5,086 bases of DNA, taken from NCBI GenBank assembly GCA_022615295.1, contig JAKEHF010000149.1:1-5086 (forward strand), written 5' to 3'. The DNA is from Actinomycetota bacterium (GTDB lineage: Bacteria > Actinomycetota > Acidimicrobiia > Spongiisociales > ZC4RG35). Position numbers and translations under genes: made by a program. Below the pieces are notes generated by a model, which was not told the origin of the DNA, did no database searches, and saw only the letters and a program-made list of their open reading frames with translations. Shown here one piece after another: positions 1 through 4,701 of the stretch. Numbering within the stretch: the stretch's first letter is position 1; each line of letters starts with the position of its first letter.

Positions 1-13
1 GAGAAGGCTGACC

Positions 14-1132
14 ATGTCCTCGCCCTCTGAGCCCAACCTGCGCGGCTGGAATCTGTTCACTGAGGCCTCTCGCATCGCCCTCGCCCTCCCGGTCACGAGC
101 GGGGTCACCGTCCTCATCGTCGCCTCGGTTTGCGGGCTCATTCTCGCCACCACCGGCCAAACCGCCCGCACGGAAGCGGATGTATTGGGGCGGATAGACC
201 AAGCTGGCACTCGTCTCATCTCGATAATCGACGACCAAGGCACCGCAGGACTCACCCCGGCCGCAGTGGAACGCATCGGGCGATTATCCACCGTGGAGTG
301 GGTGATAGGCCTTGGCTATGCCACCGACGCCAGGAACACAGCGGTCGGTCACGGAGGTACCCCTGCCCCCGTCCGGCACTGGTGGGGGGACCTCCCCGAC
401 GAGGTGGTGATCAACGGCCGGCAACCACAATCCGGGGAAGCCTTGGTCGGGGATGAGGCACAGAAGATCCTCGGTTTTGAGCTACCGGTGGGGTCGGTCG
501 ACATCGGGGATCACCAGCTCGCGGTGGTGGGTGGTTTCGCCTCCACCGAGGCTTTGGGATTTCTCAGCACGGGCCTCCTCGCCAAGCTCGAGGACATGGG
601 AGGTGCTCGACTTCGGTCGATCCACGTCCTCGCTACATCGCCGGCCAATGTCGAGCCCCTGACCTTCGCCGTCATGGAATTGCTGGGAGTGGGCGACCGC
701 ACCTCGGTCAGGTTCGAAACCTCGCAGACACTTGCCGACGTCCGGGCCGCCGTTGCAGGTGAGCTGGGCCGGTACAGCCGTGTGCTCGTCCTCGTCGCCC
801 TGGGCGTCGGCTTGATCCTCGTGGCGATGGTCGTTTATGTGTCGGTCACCTTGCGGCGTCAAGACTTCGGAAGACGGCGGGCCCTTGGCGCCACCCGTGC
901 CGCCATCATCAGCCTCATCGCGCTGCAGAACGCCCTGATCGGACTTGGCGGGGTAGCGCTCGGAGTCCTCGTTGGAGGTGTGGTCGTGTGGCGGCTCACC
1001 AATGACCCCCCCGACATCAGATTCGTCGCGGCCGTCACTGTCCTGACCGTCCTGACCGTCGCAGGAGCCGCTATTCCGCCAGCGATGATCGCTGCTCACC
1101 GTGACCCGGTGCGGGCTCTCAGGGTCCCGTGA
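14..1132 (+). CDS. FtsX/MacB-family ABC transporter permease
   Basis: Membrane subunit of an ABC transporter of the FtsX/MacB type, which in this family couples an ATPase to extracytoplasmic work such as lipoprotein or peptide export. The 372-residue protein has the four-helix layout: one N-terminal helix (about 27-48), a large extracytoplasmic domain (about 50-252), then three helices (about 255-279, 298-328, 336-361). The family signature lies after helix 2: RRQDFGRRRALGATRAAI at 281-298. The C-terminus ends in the typical DPVRALRVP. ATG at 14 is preceded by GAAGG (3-7) at 6-nt spacing, a good ribosome binding site. A TGA at 9-11 may be the stop of an upstream gene, which I would expect to encode the ATPase; that is inference, since it lies outside the window. 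Substrate unknown. A 9-bp tandem duplication (1040-1057) encodes TVLTVL within helix 4. The family call is firm; the specific role is not. Confidence 0.88.
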   Translation: MSSPSEPNLRGWNLFTEASRIALALPVTSGVTVLIVASVCGLILATTGQTARTEADVLGRIDQAGTRLISIIDDQGTAGLTPAAVERIGRLSTVEWVIGLGYATDARNTAVGHGGTPAPVRHWWGDLPDEVVINGRQPQSGEALVGDEAQKILGFELPVGSVDIGDHQLAVVGGFASTEALGFLSTGLLAKLEDMGGARLRSIHVLATSPANVEPLTFAVMELLGVGDRTSVRFETSQTLADVRAAVAGELGRYSRVLVLVALGVGLILVAMVVYVSVTLRRQDFGRRRALGATRAAIISLIALQNALIGLGGVALGVLVGGVVVWRLTNDPPDIRFVAAVTVLTVLTVAGAAIPPAMIAAHRDPVRALRVP

Positions 1133-1234
1133 GGCGATCTTCCAGGTCACCCAGACCGGGATAAGGATTCCCAGTTCAGAGACGTCTCATCGACCACCGG
1201 ACGGTCCTCCCGCACGCGCGTCAAGCTCGCACCG

Positions 1235-1325
1235 CGGAGGGGGTGGGATTCGAACCCACGAGGAGGTGGTGACCCCCTACGGCATTTCGAGTGCCGCGCA
1301 CTAGGCCGGACTATGCGACCCCTCC
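1235..1325 (-). tRNA. tRNA-Ser (anticodon CGA)
   Basis: Read on the minus strand, a complete class II tRNA of 91 nt. The acceptor stem is GGAGGGG paired with CCCCTCC, followed by discriminator G (position 1235), as expected for serine. The anticodon stem-loop is CGGCA-CTCGAAA-TGCCG with anticodon CGA at 1289-1287, reading UCG codons. A long variable arm (GGGGGT / ACCTCC stem) and T arm GTGGG-TTCGAAT-CCCAC complete the fold. CCA is not encoded; CGG follows the discriminator. It is the downstream member of a tandem pair and is probably cotranscribed with the tRNA-Ser(GGA) gene 13 nt upstream. No T-rich terminator is visible between it and the permease gene (1133-1234). Confidence 0.97.
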
Positions 1326-1338
1326 ATGGAGTCGGTTG

Positions 1339-1429
1339 CGGAGGGAGAGGGATTTGAACCCTCGAGGGGGCGCAAACCCCCAACGGCATTTCCAGTGCCG
1401 CGCACTAGACCGGACTATGCGATCCCTCC
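1339..1429 (-). tRNA. tRNA-Ser (anticodon GGA)
   Basis: Minus-strand class II tRNA of 91 nt. Acceptor stem GGAGGGA pairs with TCCCTCC, and discriminator G is at position 1339. The anticodon stem-loop CGGCA-CTGGAAA-TGCCG carries anticodon GGA (1393-1391), reading UCC and UCU. The long variable arm is a GGGGG/CCCCC stem with a six-base loop, and the T arm is GAGGG-TTCAAAT-CCCTC. No CCA is encoded. Its first 47 nt differ from the neighbouring tRNA-Ser(CGA) at only three positions (7, 21 and the first anticodon base), so the two look like a duplicated pair. It is divergent from tadA, with 49 bp between the mature 5' end and the tadA start. Confidence 0.97.
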
Positions 1430-1442
1430 GGGAGTGCCGAAC

Positions 1443-1470
1443 CGGACCCGGTCGGCCCATAGAGGATAAT
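1443..1470 (+). promoter_or_regulatory. candidate tadA promoter, possibly leaderless
   Basis: GATAAT at 1465-1470 matches the bacterial -10 consensus at five of six positions. Sixteen bases upstream lies CGGACC (1443-1448), which keeps only the GAC core of a -35 box. A start about seven bases after the -10 would fall at roughly 1477, so the transcript would begin almost at the tadA GTG (1479). This is motif matching only. The opposite strand of the same element reads TATCCT (1468-1463), a possible -10 for the divergent tRNA genes. Confidence 0.3.
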
Positions 1471-1478
1471 GCCCGCCG

Positions 1479-1952
1479 GTGAGTGATCCCATTCCCCGCG
1501 ATTCCTATGTGACCCCGATGCGAAGGGCCCTGGAGGCTGCCGGCGAGGCGGCGGCGGCCGGCGACGTGCCGGTGGGAGCGGTCCTCCTCGACCCTGGTGG
1601 CGTGGTGGTTGGTGTCGACCACAACCGCCGTGAGGAGCTGGGAGACCCCACCGCCCACGCCGAGATGCTGGTGATGCGGGCTCGGGCGCGGGACATCGGT
1701 GACTGGCGTCTCAACGGCCACACCCTGGTGGTGACCTTGGAACCCTGCCCCATGTGCGCCGGCGCCGCGGTCCTCTCCAGGCTGGAGCGGATCGTCTACG
1801 GCGCCGCCGATCCCAAGGCGGGGGCGGCATGGTCGCTCTACAACATCCCACAGGACCGCCGTCTCAATCACCGGGTCGATCTGGTGGAGGGTGTGCTCGC
1901 CGAGGAGTGCGGCCGGGTCCTAGCCGGCTTCTTCGCCGACCATCGCCGGTGA
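1479..1952 (+). CDS. tadA: tRNA-specific adenosine deaminase TadA
   Basis: Zinc enzyme that deaminates the wobble adenosine (A34) of tRNA-Arg(ACG) to inosine, allowing CGN codons to be read; cytoplasmic and normally a homodimer. The 157-residue product has the family's usual length. The CDA-fold core shows the catalytic HAE motif at His60-Ala-Glu62 (zinc ligand and proton-shuttling Glu) and the zinc-binding PCPMC at 89-93 (Cys90, Cys93). PVGAVL (31-36) matches the conserved start of the core. The GTG at 1479 gives a short N-terminal extension; GTG at 1509 or ATG at 1518 are later alternatives. The only SD-like stretch (AGAGG, 1461-1465) is 13 nt away, rather far, so the gene may be leaderless. 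It is divergent from two tRNA-Ser genes. Its last 33 bp overlap the 3' end of the convergent MFS gene. Confidence 0.95.
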   Translation: MSDPIPRDSYVTPMRRALEAAGEAAAAGDVPVGAVLLDPGGVVVGVDHNRREELGDPTAHAEMLVMRARARDIGDWRLNGHTLVVTLEPCPMCAGAAVLSRLERIVYGAADPKAGAAWSLYNIPQDRRLNHRVDLVEGVLAEECGRVLAGFFADHRR

Positions 1953-3098
1953 CGGCTCGTGGAGGCGCCGATCCCAAGCCCCGTAGGCCAACGCACCGAT
2001 GGTCAACGCCACCCCTACGACCCCAAAGGCCACCAGATAGCCGGACCAGTCGATGAGGAACCCCACGACGGGGGCCCCAAGCACCAGGGCGATGTCAAAG
2101 ATCGAGGTGAAAATCGACATTGCCGAGCCACGCTCCGACTCCCGTGCCCGGTTGACCACCTCGCTGGAGAGGAGGGGGAAGGCCGCCCCGTGGGCCATCC
2201 CGGTGGTGAGGGCCGCCGCCACCAGGAAGGGAGTCGAGGGGGCCACCGCCATGACCCCGAGACCGGCCCCATAGAGGACTATCGCCCCCACCACCATGGG
2301 CCGATGCTGGATTCTGTCGTACAGCCGCCCCCCGAGTATCCGGGTGACCGCAGCGCATACCCCATAAGTCGCGAAGAAGAGACCGGCGGTCCCCACCTGG
2401 CGATCCTCGACGAACGTCCGGGTGAATGTGAAGAGCGACTCCAGCCCCACCGAGAAGAGCAGGGTGGCCAGCCACAGGGGGAGGAGGTTGGGCTGGACCA
2501 TGGCGGCCCAAAACCCTCGTCTCGGTTGCGGGCCACGGATGGGGAGCACGGGGAGGGCCCAGAAGACGAACCAGGCGACCGTGGCGAAGACGGCCGACAT
2601 GATGAAGAGCGACCGATAGCCGAAGCCGGCGATGACGACGTCGCCGAGGAAACCACCTATAGCTATCGGAAGCAGACCGGAGAGCCCATAGATGGCAAGC
2701 CCCTGGGTGCGTCGTTCGACCGGGATGGCGTCGGCGGCATAGGTGAGAACCGTGGTGAACAGCGCGATCTGAAACACGCGCTGTGCGAGGAACAACCCCC
2801 ACAGATAGGGACCCCAGACCTGGGTCGTGGCGAGACCACCGATCACGACGATGTTGACGACACTGGTCACGAGGATCACGGTGCGACGATGCGTCAGGTC
2901 GAGAACACGCCCGAGAAGCGGTCTCATCAGGAGCGCGGCTGCCGCCGACGCCGCGTAGAGCACCCCGATCATCCCCTCGCTGGCGCCCAGCCTGCTGAAG
3001 TAGCCGGGGGCGTGGATCAACAGCATGAACGACAGCTCCTGAAGCAGGGCTGCCGTGAAGAGACGCGGGAAGGTCGGCCCAAACCGGTTGACCGCCAT
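1920..3098 (-). CDS. MFS (major facilitator superfamily) transporter
   Basis: Predicted 12-helix inner-membrane secondary transporter of 392 residues. The first six helices lie within about 10-182 and the second six within about 203-378, separated by a basic cytoplasmic loop near 187-200. MFS motif A is visible as GRVLDLTHRR at 63-72 between helices 2 and 3. A degenerate copy, GGRLYDR at 256-262, lies between helices 8 and 9, marking the two half-repeats. The substrate cannot be told from sequence; drug/metabolite efflux-like families share these features. I chose ATG at 3098 because the hydrophobic first helix begins just after it. An in-frame TTG at 3200 would add 34 polar residues not typical of the family. 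No SD is seen before 3098, so a leaderless transcript is possible. The stop (TAG, 1922-1920) lies inside the tadA coding region on the opposite strand. Confidence 0.88.
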   Translation of the reverse strand: MAVNRFGPTFPRLFTAALLQELSFMLLIHAPGYFSRLGASEGMIGVLYAASAAAALLMRPLLGRVLDLTHRRTVILVTSVVNIVVIGGLATTQVWGPYLWGLFLAQRVFQIALFTTVLTYAADAIPVERRTQGLAIYGLSGLLPIAIGGFLGDVVIAGFGYRSLFIMSAVFATVAWFVFWALPVLPIRGPQPRRGFWAAMVQPNLLPLWLATLLFSVGLESLFTFTRTFVEDRQVGTAGLFFATYGVCAAVTRILGGRLYDRIQHRPMVVGAIVLYGAGLGVMAVAPSTPFLVAAALTTGMAHGAAFPLLSSEVVNRARESERGSAMSIFTSIFDIALVLGAPVVGFLIDWSGYLVAFGVVGVALTIGALAYGAWDRRLHEPSPAMVGEEAG

Positions 3099-3265
3099 GA
3101 GTGTGTCAAGGTAACAGTCCCCGGGTAGCCTTCCTTTCCGATCGTGTAGGTGGGGCGCTAGGGGTGCCCTGAACCCGAAACCCTCTTCATGCGGGGCCAA
3201 ACTCCCCGCCCGAGGGGCGCGACACGCCGGGGCAAGTCGCCCTGACGATGGAGACGTGGCGTAGA
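3099..3265. other. divergent intergenic region between MFS gene and ffs
   Basis: This 167-bp gap must hold the promoters of the MFS gene (leftward) and the SRP RNA (rightward). I see no strong consensus promoter for either. TACCTT on the minus strand (3113-3108) is a weak -10 candidate for the MFS gene, nine bases before its ATG. Rightward, TAGATG (3262-3267) and CTGACG (3242-3247) are very weak. Short GC-rich inverted repeats (CCCC/GGGG at 3204-3217, GGCG/CGCC at 3216-3228) are present, with no run of T. Confidence 0.4.
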
Positions 3266-3364
3266 TGGCCGGGTCCCATGCGGCGGAGCATCATGAACCG
3301 GGTCAGGTCTGGAAGGAAGCAGCCCTAAGTGAGACGCTCCGGGTGCTGTGGGGTCGCCCGACCG
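3266..3364 (+). ncRNA. ffs: Signal recognition particle RNA, small bacterial type (4.5S-like)
   Basis: RNA core of the signal recognition particle, which binds Ffh and delivers ribosome-nascent chain complexes to FtsY at the membrane. The nearly invariant Ffh-binding domain is plain at 3301-3324: GGTCAGGTCT, tetraloop GGAA (3311-3314), then GGAAGCAGCC. Flanking stems support the fold: CGGAGC (3284-3289) with GCTCCG (3335-3340), CCCA (3275-3278) with TGGG near 3349-3352, and an outer stem GGCCGGG (3267-3273) with CCCGACC (3357-3363) with one mismatch. The ends are set from this outer pairing and may be off by several bases. At about 99 nt it matches the short form without an Alu domain. Identity is secure; one base in the tetraloop-closing pair is unusual (see findings). 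Confidence 0.93.
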
Positions 3365-3431
3365 GAGCCGGCGACCGTCGTCGACGGCGTCCACCGTGTC
3401 TCGACGGCGGGGTCACGATCGGTCTGTGAAG

Positions 3432-3482
3432 CGTTCTGTGAAGATCTACCGGGGCTATATACGTGAAGATCTTCACGGAACG
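3432..3482. terminator. 16-bp inverted repeat, possible bidirectional terminator
   Basis: Arm 3432-3447 (CGTTCTGTGAAGATCT) pairs with 3467-3482 (AGATCTTCACGGAACG) over 16 positions, with a single T/G wobble, around a 19-nt loop containing CTATATA. It lies between the 3' end of ffs and the stop codon of the TPR gene (3494-3492), two convergent units, so a shared terminator is the simplest reading. Neither strand has a T-run after the stem, so it is not a canonical intrinsic terminator; actinobacterial terminators often lack the tract. Outer bases GGTCAC (3411-3416) and GTGACC (3483-3488) could extend the helix past a 15-nt bulge. Confidence 0.45.
3462..3477. promoter_or_regulatory. perfect 16-bp palindrome resembling a CRP/FNR-family site
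   Basis: CGTGAAGATCTTCACG is a perfect palindrome with the GTGA-N6-TCAC core recognised by CRP/GlxR-type regulators (full consensus TGTGA-N6-TCACA; the outermost base differs on each side). Two more TGTGA half-sites stand at 3425-3429 and 3437-3441, and TATATA sits just upstream at 3456-3461. No gene starts immediately downstream on either strand, which argues against a simple operator. The sequence is also one arm of the larger stem-loop, which may explain it fully. Confidence 0.22.
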
Positions 3483-3491
3483 GTGACCCGG

Positions 3492-4001
3492 CTACTCCAG
3501 GCCCAGCTCCGCCTCGGGGGGACGCGGTCTGAGACTCGCCGATCGGATGGTGCGGGCACAGGCGTTCCAACGGAGGATGGCGTCGTCGTTGCCTTCGGGG
3601 CGAAGCTGCTCGGCCTTCTCGTAGTAGTCCATCGCCTCCCTGAAGTGATCGTAGGCGAACACCGCACCCATCCCCCTGCTCATCAACGAGCGGGCCTGTC
3701 GCTCGGAGATGATCCCGTTGTAGTAGCTCCTCTGGTACTCGTCCTTGAGCTTGACGGCGTAAGACCGGGCCACGTTAGGTGAGGAGCCACCGCCCTCGAA
3801 CTCGTCGCTCATCGCAAGGATCAGGGTGATCAGGGCACGCTGGTTATCGGGATCCACGGCAAGGACATCCTGACAGATGCTCTGGGCCAGGTTGGGCTGG
3901 TTGAGCAGCCGGTAGTGCTCGGCGCGGGCAGTCGCCGCCTCCACCCCCTCGGCGGTGATCGCTTTCAGCGGGAAGGTCTCCGCCATGTCCTGATCCGACA
4001 T
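3492..4001 (-). CDS. Small TPR-repeat protein co-translated with frdD
   Basis: A 169-residue soluble protein with no signal peptide or membrane helix. I see two tetratricopeptide-like helix pairs: about 24-57, with the pattern AEHYRLLNQPNLAQSICQ then LAVDPDNQRAL, and about 113-146, including DHFREAMDYYEKAEQLRPEG. Between them is a helical stretch (75-112). The tail after about 152 is Pro/Arg-rich and probably disordered. TPRs bind other proteins; no enzymatic motif is present. The ATG (4001-3999) shares one base with the frdD stop (TAATG), so translation is probably coupled to the fumarate reductase genes. A role in assembly or regulation of that complex is inference only. It looks like a member of a conserved hypothetical family, not a random ORF, judging by the regular TPR periodicity. 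It is the last gene of the operon. Confidence 0.8.
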   Translation of the reverse strand: MSDQDMAETFPLKAITAEGVEAATARAEHYRLLNQPNLAQSICQDVLAVDPDNQRALITLILAMSDEFEGGGSSPNVARSYAVKLKDEYQRSYYNGIISERQARSLMSRGMGAVFAYDHFREAMDYYEKAEQLRPEGNDDAILRWNACARTIRSASLRPRPPEAELGLE

Positions 4002-4342
4002 TACAGCCGGAGGGCGGTCACGACTGCGAGGAGGGTGCCCACCGTGGCCGCACCGTAGAAGAGCCAGGCCTGTCTGCCGAGACGTCCGAACCCCAGGTCA
4101 ACAAGGGCGTAGCGGAAGCGGTGGGCCCAGTGGAACAGGAATAGGAAAGTGAGACCGGCCAGGATGAGGCGGGTTACGGTGTTGCCGAGGAGGGCAGTCA
4201 GCTCCTCCCCGGTGACCCATCCTGCAGGCACCGCGATGCCGGTGATGAAGACGAGCACCGGGAGGAGCATCGCCGAGACCGTGCCACCCCCCGCAAACAG
4301 GAGCCAGAAGAGGGGGGCGCTGCGGTCCGGGCCCTCGCTCAT
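4001..4342 (-). CDS. frdD: Fumarate reductase membrane anchor subunit D
   Basis: Hydrophobic anchor subunit (113 residues) of quinol:fumarate reductase, which with FrdC holds FrdAB on the membrane and forms the quinol site. Three helices are visible, about 15-40, 52-74 and 91-111. The N-terminal PLFWLLFAGGG (10-20) closely parallels the E. coli FrdD stretch PVFWGLFGAGG and keeps the Trp (Trp13) near the quinone site. HRFRYALVDLG (74-84) parallels the HR...DL segment before the last helix. ATG at 4342 overlaps the frdC stop in an ATGA (4 nt), the usual sign of translational coupling. A much longer open frame continues upstream to 4960, but it overlaps frdC and frdB and has no matching homology, so the short start is right. 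Usual family length is about 115-120. Confidence 0.9.
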   Translation of the reverse strand: MSEGPDRSAPLFWLLFAGGGTVSAMLLPVLVFITGIAVPAGWVTGEELTALLGNTVTRLILAGLTFLFLFHWAHRFRYALVDLGFGRLGRQAWLFYGAATVGTLLAVVTALRL

Positions 4343-4701
4343 CCCAGCACCAGCCAAAGTACTACCCCAGTGACGGCGACAAAGCCGATCGAGGCGAGCC
4401 CGGCGATCACGTCGGGCTCGATCTGGTCGTCGCCCCTCCACAGGACGACCACCTTGGGGGTGAGGGCGATCCAGGTCCCGGTGTGAAATAGGGCGAAGAC
4501 CAGCACCAGAAGATGCAGCCACACGCTCAGCCGGCTGTCGAGGAACTCGATGAGGCTGGGCAGGGACCACAACCCCCAAAAGATGAGCCCGGTGTAGGCG
4601 AGCACCACCAGACTGGTCAGCTCCCGGATCATGAACTGGAAGTAGACGGGGCGTCTCAGCCACCAGGTGCGGGGGAGGGGGCGACGCCACTCGGTGCTCA
4701 C
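4339..4701 (-). CDS. frdC: Fumarate reductase membrane anchor subunit C
   Basis: The second membrane anchor, 120 residues with three predicted helices (about 28-48, 58-80, 97-118). It matches the E. coli-type FrdC: RTWWLRRPVYFQFMIREL (11-28) parallels the TWW...FYMLRE segment and keeps the quinone-site glutamate (Glu27 here). LFHTGTWIALTPK (71-83) parallels LLHTKTWFELAPK with its conserved His. The GTG start at 4701 overlaps the frdB stop as GTGA (4 nt) and is preceded by GAGAGGGG (4716-4709) at 7-nt spacing, which decides the start. The frame stays open to 4833, but the extra 44 residues overlap frdB and are unlike the family. The anchors belong to the two-polypeptide group, which in E. coli contains no haem; whether haem is absent here is inferred. 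Confidence 0.91.
   Translation of the reverse strand: MSTEWRRPLPRTWWLRRPVYFQFMIRELTSLVVLAYTGLIFWGLWSLPSLIEFLDSRLSVWLHLLVLVFALFHTGTWIALTPKVVVLWRGDDQIEPDVIAGLASIGFVAVTGVVLWLVLG

Noticed and set aside
1040..1057. Tandem 9-bp duplication GTCCTGACC in the permease gene
   Set aside because: In frame, two copies only, encoding hydrophobic residues in a membrane helix; no sign of function beyond that.
482..1150. Minus-strand 222-codon frame under the permease gene
   Set aside because: Low-complexity Asp/Gly/His/Arg composition; the plus frame has the FtsX signature and a good ribosome binding site.
1179..1188. Palindrome GAGACGTCTC as terminator or operator downstream of the tRNA genes
   Set aside because: Ten bases, no loop, no T-run and no repeats nearby; expected by chance at this scale.
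1235..1429. tRNA-Ser genes as an integration site for a mobile element
   Set aside because: Neither tRNA 3' end is repeated elsewhere in the window and no integrase gene is present; the flanks are core genes.
1959..3128. Long plus-strand open frame (389 codons) opposite the MFS gene
   Set aside because: Its translation is rich in Gly, Glu, Arg, His and Pro with no hydrophobic core or motifs, typical of the antisense frame of a GC-rich gene. The minus strand gives a clear 12-helix MFS protein with motif A.
3381..3409. Direct repeat TCGACGGCG (3381-3389 and 3401-3409), with a short CCGTC/GACGG hairpin (3375-3387) just after ffs
   Set aside because: Short, GC-rich words are frequent here; the hairpin has a 3-nt loop and no T-tract, so it is not a convincing ffs terminator.
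3348..3782. Plus-strand 144-codon frame beginning inside ffs and running into the TPR gene region
   Set aside because: It starts within the SRP RNA and mostly mirrors the TPR gene. The TPR frame has regular helix repeats and operon overlap; this one has no recognisable motif.
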